A DNA stretch of 32,115 nt from the NCBI GenBank assembly GCA_002386465.1, contig DGIT01000124.1, positions 8,438 to 40,552 on the forward strand, in the 5' to 3' direction. Numbering within the stretch: the stretch's first letter is position 1; every line of letters starts with the position of its first letter. The notes below the pieces were generated by a model. It saw nothing but the letters and a program-made list of their open reading frames with translations, was not told the origin of the DNA and did not search any database. Below, in pieces: positions 7,619 through 15,113 of the stretch. The translations under genes were made by a program, and so were the position numbers. This DNA is from Burkholderiales bacterium UBA4615. Its GTDB lineage: Bacteria; Pseudomonadota; Gammaproteobacteria; Burkholderiales; Burkholderiaceae_E.

Positions 7619-9292
7619 TCAATGCCTGCGAAAACTGCGCGCCAAGATCACCACTGGCAGCAAACCCACCGCGACGATCGCAAGCGACGGTACGGCCGCT
7701 TCGGCCAGTCGCTCGTCCGACGCAAACTGATAGGCCACGACTGCGAGCGTGTCGTAATTGAAGGGTCTGAGCACCAGGGTGGCAGGCAGCTCCTTCAGGC
7801 AATCGACAAACACCAGCAAGGCCGCAGTGGCCAGACTCGGACGCAGCAGCGGCCAATGCACGCGGCGCAGCACCTCCGTGGGGCCTGCACCCAGCGTGCG
7901 GGCACTTGCATCCATCGACGGACTGATCCGTTTGAGCGAGGCATCGAGCCCCTGCTGAGCCACCGCCAGAAACCGCACGCAGTACGCATACACCACGGCG
8001 ACCGCTGTGCCGCCCAGCACCAGGCCCACTCCCCACACGCCATGGATCAGTCGATCAATTCCCCCCACCACCGCCAGCAACCCAACGCCCAGCACCAGGC
8101 CCGGCACCGCATAGCCAGCACCGGCCGCGCCTGCAAGCGCTCGAATCAGCGGATGTGCTGTCAGACGGACCGCATAGGCCAACCCAAGTGCCAGCGGCAC
8201 CACGACAAGCACCGCCAGCAGCGACAGGCCCGCCGTGTGAAGCGCCCAGGCGCCGATGCGCGGATCAAGCTCAGCTTGGCCTGACCAGGCTGCCCGCAAC
8301 AGCAGGCCCGCAGGGAGCACAAAGCCAAGCACGACGGGCGTTGCACAGGCCAGCGTCGCGCCCCAGGCCGCGGTGCCAGTGAGCCTGCGTGTCGCAGCGG
8401 GTCGGGCACTGCGTCCATGGAAGGCCATGCGTCCGCGCTGACGCCGTTCCATCCAGACCAGGCACAAGACCACAACAAGCAGCCCCACGGCCAGGCGTGC
8501 TGCGGTGGCCCGATCCCCCAGCCCCTGCCACGCACGGTAGATGCCGGCGGTGAACGTGTCGACCGCAAAAAAACTCACCGTCCCGAAGTCGGCCAGTGTT
8601 TCCATCGCCACGAGCGTGACCCCCGCCACGACGGCCGGGCGTGCCATGGGCCAGGTGATGCGCCACCAGACCCGAGCGGCTGGCTCGCCAAGCGATCGGG
8701 CCGCCTCAGCCAGCGTCAGGCTGCGCTCGGCAAATGCATTGCGCGCAAGCATGTAGACATACGGGTACAACGCAAGTGACAAAAACAGCGCTGCGCCAGG
8801 CAGTGAGCGCACTTGCGGAAACCAGTAGTCGCCGATCGACCAACCTGTTACGTCGCGCAGCCAGCCCTGCACCGGGCCGCTGGTATCCAGAAAATCCGTG
8901 TAGGCATAAGCCAGCACAAACGCGGGCATGGCCAGGGGCAGAATAAGCGCCACCTGCAATGCGCGTCGCCCTGGAAAATCGTAGGCCGCAACCATCCATC
9001 CTGCCCCCACGCCCAGCAACACCACATTCACGCCCACCATCAGGACGAGCAGCACCGATGTCAAGGCGTAATGCGGAAGCACCGTAGCCACAAGATGGGC
9101 GAGCGCATCGTCGGGCCCGTTCTGTCCGGCCACAAACAACAGCGCCACAAGGGGCGCCAGGATGGCTAAGGCCACCGCCAGCACGAATGCATCCAGCCCG
9201 CTCAATCGGGCGCGCGATACCCCCCGCCAGCGGGGCGCAGAGGTCTCGGCATCGGACGACCCGGACGGGAGCAGGCTAGAATCGGACCTCAT
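7619..9292 (-). CDS. Iron(III)-type ABC transporter permease, two fused membrane domains
   Basis: Inner-membrane permease of the FbpB/SfuB type. It has 557 residues with about twelve hydrophobic helices in two homologous halves, each with a permease-type EAA loop: LTLAEAARSLGEPAARVWWR in the first half and SMDASARTLGAGPTEVLRR in the second. It faces the ATPase gene at 9346 across a 53-base gap with a Fur-box-like site. The ATG at 9292 has no Shine-Dalgarno and lies about 10 bases from a TATAAT -10 element, so the mRNA may have a very short leader. No substrate-binding protein gene is in the window, so substrate (ferric iron) is inferred from family and operator. Thiamine permeases are a less likely alternative. 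Confidence 0.88.
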   Translation of the reverse strand: MRSDSSLLPSGSSDAETSAPRWRGVSRARLSGLDAFVLAVALAILAPLVALLFVAGQNGPDDALAHLVATVLPHYALTSVLLVLMVGVNVVLLGVGAGWMVAAYDFPGRRALQVALILPLAMPAFVLAYAYTDFLDTSGPVQGWLRDVTGWSIGDYWFPQVRSLPGAALFLSLALYPYVYMLARNAFAERSLTLAEAARSLGEPAARVWWRITWPMARPAVVAGVTLVAMETLADFGTVSFFAVDTFTAGIYRAWQGLGDRATAARLAVGLLVVVLCLVWMERRQRGRMAFHGRSARPAATRRLTGTAAWGATLACATPVVLGFVLPAGLLLRAAWSGQAELDPRIGAWALHTAGLSLLAVLVVVPLALGLAYAVRLTAHPLIRALAGAAGAGYAVPGLVLGVGLLAVVGGIDRLIHGVWGVGLVLGGTAVAVVYAYCVRFLAVAQQGLDASLKRISPSMDASARTLGAGPTEVLRRVHWPLLRPSLATAALLVFVDCLKELPATLVLRPFNYDTLAVVAYQFASDERLAEAAVPSLAIVAVGLLPVVILARSFRRH

Positions 9293-9298
9293 CTAGAT

Positions 9299-9317
9299 GC
9301 GAATTATAGTCATTTAC
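9299..9317. promoter_or_regulatory. Fur-box-like operator between permease and ATPase genes
   Basis: GCGAATTATAGTCATTTAC matches the 19-base E. coli Fur consensus at 13 of 19 positions by my count. It overlaps the minus-strand TATAAT of the permease promoter and lies about 30 bases before the ATPase start, so iron-loaded Fur could repress both directions. Binding is inferred. Confidence 0.55.
9303..9308 (-). promoter_or_regulatory. -10 element of the permease gene
   Basis: A perfect TATAAT on the minus strand, 10 bases before the permease ATG. No convincing -35 lies at 16-18 bases (TTGGTG is at 20). Transcription would start about 4-6 bases before the ATG, implying an almost leaderless mRNA. 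Confidence 0.45.
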
Positions 9318-9345
9318 ATTCACTGCCACACCAAGACGGTCTGCC

Positions 9346-10485
9346 TTGAACCTGCCGCTTTCCGCCCCGGCCACTCCAGCCGACTCGCCTGCACAGCAGG
9401 CTTCGGCCCTGCAGGTCGATGACCTCAGCGTTTCGTTCAACACGGGCGGTACCCGGCTGGCTGTCCTGCAGGACCTGCATTTCTCACTCGCCGCAGGCGA
9501 AATCGGCTGCCTGCTCGGTAGTTCAGGCTGCGGCAAGACCACAGCGTTGCGAGCTGTCGCAGGTTTTGTGGCGCCAGATCGAGGCAGCATTCGGGCTGCC
9601 GGTAACCTGTTGTCAGCACCGGGCCTGCTGGTGGCCCCCGAGCGGCGTGGCATCGGTGTCGTCTTTCAGGACTACGCGCTTTTTCCGCACCTGAGCGTCG
9701 CAGACAACGTTGCATTCGGCTTGCGAGGATTGAGCCCAAGCAATCGCGAGCAGAGGACCCAGCAGATGCTGGAGCTGGTCGGGCTGAAGTCGGCTCAGAG
9801 GCGCTTTCCACACGAGCTGTCGGGCGGTCAGCAGCAGCGCGTGGCGCTTGCCCGCGCCCTGGCGCCCGGGCCATCGGTACTGTTGCTCGATGAACCGTTT
9901 TCCAACCTGGACCCGGATCTGCGTGAACAATTAGCACTCGAACTGCGCGATATCCTCAAGGGCCACGGCACCACCACGCTGCTGGTCACGCATGACCAGT
10001 ACGAAGCTTTTGCCATGGCCGACGTGATCGGCGTGATGGAACAGGGGCGCATTGCGCAGTGGGATGAGGCGTATCGGCTGTATCACCACCCGGACAGTCG
10101 AAGCGTGGCCGATTTTGTAGGCCTGGGTGTGTTTCTGCCGGGGCAACTGCGTGGCGCGCCTGGCCACGAGCAGGTCGAGGTTGAATTGGGTCTGCTGCCG
10201 ATCACAGAGGCCGCCGAGCGGGATCAGGCCAGAACGCAGGCCAACGCACTCGGGCAGCTTCTGGTGCTGCTGCGCCCCGATGACGTGGTCCATGACGACG
10301 ACAGCCCCATCCAGGCCGTGGTGCGGCGCAAAGCGTTTCGTGGGGCGCAGTTCCTCTACACGCTTGAACTGCCCAGTGGCAGCAAGCTACTGGCGCTCGT
10401 GCCCAGCCATCATGATCACCGCATCGGCATGCCGATCGGCATCCGATTTGCCGCAGACCATATCGTGACTTTCGCCATCGAGTGA
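9346..10485 (+). CDS. Iron(III)-type ABC transporter ATP-binding protein
   Basis: Cytoplasmic ATPase of the FbpC type, 379 residues. Walker A is GSSGCGKT (58-65), the Q-loop is in VVFQDYALFPH, the ABC signature is LSGGQQQ (158-164), Walker B is LLLDEP (179-184), and the switch histidine is His216 in VTHDQYEAFAMAD. The C-terminal 130 residues form a regulatory beta-domain as in FbpC. It should power the divergent permease. The best start is TTG at 9346; there is no in-frame ATG upstream and the ribosome binding site is unclear. It converges with the DUF1631 gene, 22 bases away. Confidence 0.92.
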   Translation: MNLPLSAPATPADSPAQQASALQVDDLSVSFNTGGTRLAVLQDLHFSLAAGEIGCLLGSSGCGKTTALRAVAGFVAPDRGSIRAAGNLLSAPGLLVAPERRGIGVVFQDYALFPHLSVADNVAFGLRGLSPSNREQRTQQMLELVGLKSAQRRFPHELSGGQQQRVALARALAPGPSVLLLDEPFSNLDPDLREQLALELRDILKGHGTTTLLVTHDQYEAFAMADVIGVMEQGRIAQWDEAYRLYHHPDSRSVADFVGLGVFLPGQLRGAPGHEQVEVELGLLPITEAAERDQARTQANALGQLLVLLRPDDVVHDDDSPIQAVVRRKAFRGAQFLYTLELPSGSKLLALVPSHHDHRIGMPIGIRFAADHIVTFAIE

Positions 10486-10507
10486 CGCAGCCCGCGCGCG
10501 ACAGGCT

Positions 10508-12907
10508 TCAGACGATCAGTACCGCCTTGTGCTGCGCGAAGCGCTGATGCAATTCGCTCGCACGCAAGGAAATCACCCGCCGGTCATCCCGACGCACCAG
10601 AAGCAGCACGGTGCGGGCCGGGTTGATCCAGGCCACTTTCACTTGCTGCGGCTCCCCTCCCCGCCCAGCCATCTCGAGCCAGTCACCTACGCGCAGACTG
10701 TCCACCGACTCGTCAGGGCGCAAGGCGAGCCGACGCGGCGCAAGGGGCAAATCGTTCAGATCGATGGCCGCAAGGACATTCGACAATTGCTCATCGTGGA
10801 CCGCGGAGGCGGGCGTATCACCGTCCGAAGCAACCATGGACTCTTCGGCGGCCAACACGGTTTGTGCCGGTTGATCCCAGGCTTCAGCGGCCGATCCTTG
10901 CACCTGATGGGGCGGGCTCTCGGCTGATCCTGCGGGCTTGCCCTCGTACGATTCGTGCAAGGGCTCAGGCATGACATGGGTCGGTTGCCAAACATTCTCG
11001 GGCGACGAGGCGTGCGCAGCCAGGTCATCCGCGGGCGAATCATCCGACTGCGCATCGCGCGGCATTTTCTGCATCTTGCGCAGATGCATCAGAAAGAGCG
11101 CGTCCAGGAAAGGCTGATACTCCTCCTGTTGCGCGCCAATCGCGGTCACACCCTGCGTGAGCGTACGAATCAGCGGCGGGATGCGCTGCGCCAGCTGCCT
11201 GCGACTGAGGCCAGGCCCAGAGGCATCCAGACTCCACAGCAAATCATCCACGACCTGCATGGCCAGCTTGAACGCAGCACTGTCTTCACCGTCACGCAGC
11301 AAAGAAGTACGCAAGTGGCGCAACCACACCGCCAGCAGGAACTCCTGAACCGGTTCTGGCACATCGCAGCGTGCCAGGCGATCACGCAGCATGGTTTCGA
11401 GCTTGCGCGTGACCGCACGTTCGGTTTCGCGCGACGGTCGACGCGACAGATTGCGCCGATTGCGACGCTCAGGAGCAACATCCAGCAGATCGCGCTCCCG
11501 CGCCAGCCGTGAAACCAGGGTCCCCACGCCTTGCTCCGCGCGACGGTATTCATGCCGAATGCGATCACCCAGCACGGCTGAGCGGGTCTGCAAAGCATGG
11601 GCGATCACTTCGATCGCGCGCACGCTGGTTTCCAGTCGGCGGTACGCCTCGCCGTGACGGGCGACTTCGTCGCTGTGCGCGACCGCCAACGCGGCGATCG
11701 ACTCCACCATCCTGCGCACAGAGCGCGGGTCGTCACCCAAAAATCCAACATCCAGCGTGGCCAGGGCTGCGACCGGCTGCTGCAAGCGCCACATGAGCGG
11801 ACGCGCTGCCGCAGGCAGACGCCGGTCATCACAGACGTAATCGAACAGACCTGCCACGAGATCAAGCGCCGCCACCTGGCCCGGCGATGCCCCAAGCTGC
11901 AGCATGCGCCGCCGCGGCTGCGCAAAGAAGAGTTGACGCGCCTGCCGACCGAAAGGTTCGACCTGATGGGCTCGCGCAAACTTGACGGCGTCCTGCTCAA
12001 ATTCGTCAGGCCGAGGCAGCACAGCCGCTCGTGCAAGCGGTGCAGGCTCCTGTGCGGATGAGGCCATGGGCGACCAGCCCAGTGACTCGGCCAGATCGAG
12101 GTGGTACGCCAGCGAGTCGGTCAAACCTAATTGGCGTGCAGGCACGGGGGGCGCGGCTGGCGCCGCTTCGGGTGGCTCTGGCTGGGGCTCAGACGCTTTC
12201 ACGGCGGGGTTAAGTTCCTGTGCAAGCCGTCCCAGTGCCCGTTGCGATGCGCCAGCCGTCGATATCGGTGGCTGCACCAGTGCTGTGGACGATAGGGGTT
12301 GTCCCAGGCGCAAGGCGAGCCACTGATCTGCATTGAGCAGCACGCGCGCCAGGCGTGGCGCAAGCTGCTCGAGCACGGCAATACGCATCGCCGGGCGTAG
12401 CGCACGATCCGAACACAAGGAGTCGAGCCCTTCGATGGCTGCGGCCGCAAGCGTGCCGGCACCGAAAGGAGCGCGCGTTTCCGTGGCGGAAATCCGCGTG
12501 AGTGCATCGACACGCCCGAGCCAGCCCGCATAAGCCGGGCCGAGCAAATCGCGAATCGCATGGGCCAGCTCATCGGCAAGAATCTGCAGATCGATGCTGC
12601 GCGCAGGCAACAGGCTCAGCAGCGAAGAATCATCCGCGCGGGTTTGAGTCTGGTTCAGTTCCAGCAGGCGGAAGGTCAGGTCATTCAGGCTGCTCAGACC
12701 GCGCTGCGCACGGGTCGGGGCCTGCTCGCGCAGCATGGTTGCAGCCTTGGGCGCATCACAGGCCAGCGCATCGGTCGCTTGCGGATCGGTGGGCCGATCG
12801 ATCGTATCGGCCAGTGCGACAATCGCCTCGGCGAGTTCGCGCACGAACGCCTGCCCGATCCGCTCCCGCGTCTCGGCGAACAAGGCAAATCGTTCAGTAT
12901 CGGTCAC
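10508..12907 (-). CDS. DUF1631 family protein
   Basis: A 799-residue protein of the DUF1631 family found mainly in betaproteobacteria, with no established biochemical role. It is largely helical, without signal peptide or membrane segments. The N-terminal part (MTDTERFALFAETRERIGQAF) and the middle (residues about 280-560) match the family pattern. A low-complexity linker precedes a C-terminal module of about 75 residues (SLRVGDWLEMAG, KVAWINPARTVLLLVRR) that resembles PilZ-like beta-barrels, which can bind cyclic di-GMP. The key RxxxR and D/NxSxxG residues are not evident. It reads toward the fbpC-like gene and is divergent from the OmpV-like gene. Confidence 0.85.
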   Translation of the reverse strand: MTDTERFALFAETRERIGQAFVRELAEAIVALADTIDRPTDPQATDALACDAPKAATMLREQAPTRAQRGLSSLNDLTFRLLELNQTQTRADDSSLLSLLPARSIDLQILADELAHAIRDLLGPAYAGWLGRVDALTRISATETRAPFGAGTLAAAAIEGLDSLCSDRALRPAMRIAVLEQLAPRLARVLLNADQWLALRLGQPLSSTALVQPPISTAGASQRALGRLAQELNPAVKASEPQPEPPEAAPAAPPVPARQLGLTDSLAYHLDLAESLGWSPMASSAQEPAPLARAAVLPRPDEFEQDAVKFARAHQVEPFGRQARQLFFAQPRRRMLQLGASPGQVAALDLVAGLFDYVCDDRRLPAAARPLMWRLQQPVAALATLDVGFLGDDPRSVRRMVESIAALAVAHSDEVARHGEAYRRLETSVRAIEVIAHALQTRSAVLGDRIRHEYRRAEQGVGTLVSRLARERDLLDVAPERRNRRNLSRRPSRETERAVTRKLETMLRDRLARCDVPEPVQEFLLAVWLRHLRTSLLRDGEDSAAFKLAMQVVDDLLWSLDASGPGLSRRQLAQRIPPLIRTLTQGVTAIGAQQEEYQPFLDALFLMHLRKMQKMPRDAQSDDSPADDLAAHASSPENVWQPTHVMPEPLHESYEGKPAGSAESPPHQVQGSAAEAWDQPAQTVLAAEESMVASDGDTPASAVHDEQLSNVLAAIDLNDLPLAPRRLALRPDESVDSLRVGDWLEMAGRGGEPQQVKVAWINPARTVLLLVRRDDRRVISLRASELHQRFAQHKAVLIV

Positions 12908-13051
12908 GGGCGAATGTTTCCGGAATCGGGCAGGCCTCGAGTACCGGGGCCCTTCACAATGCTACGGCAACACTGAGGCCCGCTTTGTGATGGAATTGTC
13001 GACTGGCCCGCGAGATTGCCCGCGCGACCCCTTCATTTTTCAGGAATCCTG

Positions 13052-13846
13052 ATGCACCCACTTCAACGCCTCACCGTCCAGACGGTCGCGGCTTGCGCAC
13101 TGTGCGCTGCCCTGCCAGCCGCAGCTCAATACCAGGGCATCGTCAGCCTGCCACCGGTCGGCCCGGGAGAAAGCCGGCTTCTGATTGGCGGTTCGACCCT
13201 GTTCCGACCCGCATACCATGGCTCATCAGACCGCAGCATCATGCTGCTGCCACTGATCGACTACGCGCATGTCAACGGGTTCTTCGCCAGCAGCGGCAGC
13301 GGCATTGGGTATTCCTTCATCAACTCACAGGTCACACACGTTGGTGTGCGACTGATCCCGCAACTCCCGCGGCGGGAAGCAGACTCCTCAGCGTTACGCG
13401 GAATGGGTGATCTCGGTTGGGGAGTCGAAGCCAGCGCCTATGCCACCCAGCGCCTGACCCCCAACTGGGTGATCGGGGCCAACATCCGCGCGGGTGGACG
13501 AGGCGGCGAGATCGACGCTGGCGCACGCTACGACATGATGCTGGCCCGCACCACCCGAGCGAGCGTCTTCGGCTTCGGCACGGCGGGCAATGCCAAGTCG
13601 CAGCAGACCTGGTTCGGCGTCGACGCGGGTCAGTCATTGGCCTCAGGCTATCCGGTCTATTCGCCAGGGGCCGGAATGCGCAGCCTGCATGCGGGTGTCA
13701 GCGTCAACCACTTCTTCGCAGGGCGGTGGTTTGCCATCGGCGGTGTCGGGTTCAGCCATCTGTTGGGTGATGCCGCCGATTCGCCGATCGTGCGTGACCG
13801 CACCACGGTCACGGGATTCGTGTCGCTGGCCTATCAACTGTTCTGA
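13052..13846 (+). CDS. MipA/OmpV family outer-membrane barrel protein
   Basis: A 264-residue protein with a Sec signal peptide (MHPLQRLTVQTVAACALCAA, predicted cleavage after PAAA-Q). The rest is rich in alternating aromatic/hydrophobic strands and ends in a final strand with terminal Phe (SLAYQLF), as outer-membrane barrels do. The OmpV/MipA family includes the murein-interacting scaffold MipA. AGGA lies 6 bases before the ATG at 13052. The frame is open from a TTG at 13016, but that would add residues before the signal peptide. The Mct-like gene begins 2 bases after its stop, so it likely shares a transcript with the two CoA-ester enzymes, which suggests a role in substrate entry. Confidence 0.85.
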   Translation: MHPLQRLTVQTVAACALCAALPAAAQYQGIVSLPPVGPGESRLLIGGSTLFRPAYHGSSDRSIMLLPLIDYAHVNGFFASSGSGIGYSFINSQVTHVGVRLIPQLPRREADSSALRGMGDLGWGVEASAYATQRLTPNWVIGANIRAGGRGGEIDAGARYDMMLARTTRASVFGFGTAGNAKSQQTWFGVDAGQSLASGYPVYSPGAGMRSLHAGVSVNHFFAGRWFAIGGVGFSHLLGDAADSPIVRDRTTVTGFVSLAYQLF

Positions 13847-13848
13847 CC

Positions 13849-15111
13849 ATGGCACCCGTTGCTCAATCCTCGGCACGCAAGCCAAGTGCCAGTGCACCGC
13901 CGCTGCAAGGCCTGCGGATCATCGAGTTTTCTGCGTTCGTCGCCGCCCCCTCGTGCGGTCTGGCGCTGTCGCAGCTCGGCGCAGATGTCATTCGCATTGA
14001 TCCACTCGGTGGCAACATCGATGCCAAGCGGCTGCCCCTCAACGATGCGGGTCTGAGCCTGTACTGGGCGTCGCTCAACCATGGCAAGCGATCGGTCGAG
14101 ATCGACCCGCGGCACCCGGAGGGCAAGCAGCTGATGCAGTCGCTGATCACTGCGCACGGCGATTCTGCCGGCATCTTCCTGACTAATCTCGGGGTGGACG
14201 GCGACCTGGGCTACGACGCACTGCGCGCGCTGCGACCGGACCTGATCATGGTCCAGTTGACCGGCTCACCCGATGGAGCCAATGCCGTCGACTACACCGT
14301 CAACTGCGCAGCCGGCTTTCCGCTCATCACTGGCGATGGCGCCCGCCCCACCAATCACACGCTGCCGGCGTGGGACATGCTCGCCGGCATGACCCTGGCC
14401 ACGGCCATCCTCGCAGCGGAGCGCCACCGCAGGCTCACCGGTCAAGGCCAACTGGTTCGTCTGACCTTGGCAGATGTGGCGTTCTCGACTGCGGCCACCC
14501 TGGGTTATGTGGCCGATGTCGAAGTCAATGCCAGCCGCCGCGTCGCCGACGGCAACTTTCTGTACGGCGCCTACGGCGATGCTTTCGGGACTTGCGACGG
14601 GCGGCATGTGATGGTCGTGGCCATCAGCGACCGTCAATGGAAAGCACTGGTGCGTGCCGTGGGCCTGGAAGCAGGGCTCTCCAAGGCTGCCGAGCTCCTG
14701 GGGTATCGACTGGATACCGAAGAGCATCGCTGGAAAGCCCGCGAATTCATCTCGGCCGTGTTTCGCCCCTGGTTTGCAGCGCGCACCCTGGCCGAGGTTG
14801 CCGTGGCCTTCACCGACAAATCGCTGCTCTGGGGGCCGTATCGCAGTTTCGAGCAAATGGTTACCGAAGACCCCCGCGTTTCGGAAGCCAATCCGATGTT
14901 TCAGCGGATCGACCATCCTGGCTATGGCCGCTTTCTGACCACAGGCTCGCCAATCGGATTCAGCGAATCCTCTCGCCTGCCCCCGCAACCCGCCTCGCTG
15001 ATTGGCGCACAGACCGCCGATGTCCTAGCCGATGTACTTGGAATCGATGCCACCCACACCGCACGCCTGCAAGCGAACCAGGTCGTAGGCGGTCCACCTT
15101 CACGCAGCTGA
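13849..15111 (+). CDS. mct: Family III CoA-transferase, probable 2-methylfumaryl-CoA isomerase (Mct)
   Basis: Probably moves CoA within one molecule between C1 and C4 of mesaconate (2-methylfumaryl-CoA isomerase, as in the 3-hydroxypropionate bicycle). The 420-residue protein has the CaiB/BaiF fold. It resembles the Chloroflexus Mct in features recalled from that enzyme: FSAFVAAPSCGLALSQLGAD, DPLGGNIDAKRLPL, GIFLTNLGVDG, DYTVN, HTLPAWDMLAG and RHRRLTGQGQLV. Asp176 (in PAWDM) corresponds to the catalytic aspartate of the superfamily. It starts 2 bases after the OmpV-like stop, and the dehydrogenase starts 2 bases after its own stop. Pairing with an Mcd-type dehydrogenase makes the C5-dicarboxyl-CoA assignment stronger than either gene alone. 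Another dicarboxyl-CoA substrate remains possible. Confidence 0.85.
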   Translation: MAPVAQSSARKPSASAPPLQGLRIIEFSAFVAAPSCGLALSQLGADVIRIDPLGGNIDAKRLPLNDAGLSLYWASLNHGKRSVEIDPRHPEGKQLMQSLITAHGDSAGIFLTNLGVDGDLGYDALRALRPDLIMVQLTGSPDGANAVDYTVNCAAGFPLITGDGARPTNHTLPAWDMLAGMTLATAILAAERHRRLTGQGQLVRLTLADVAFSTAATLGYVADVEVNASRRVADGNFLYGAYGDAFGTCDGRHVMVVAISDRQWKALVRAVGLEAGLSKAAELLGYRLDTEEHRWKAREFISAVFRPWFAARTLAEVAVAFTDKSLLWGPYRSFEQMVTEDPRVSEANPMFQRIDHPGYGRFLTTGSPIGFSESSRLPPQPASLIGAQTADVLADVLGIDATHTARLQANQVVGGPPSRS

Positions 15112-15113
15112 CT

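Noticed and set aside
14370..15113. A continuous frame that would extend the acyl-CoA dehydrogenase upstream to 816 residues, as if fused
   Set aside because: The extra 248 residues are read out of frame through the CoA-transferase gene, have Arg/Ser/Pro-rich shadow composition, and end at a good ATG (15114) where Mcd homology starts.
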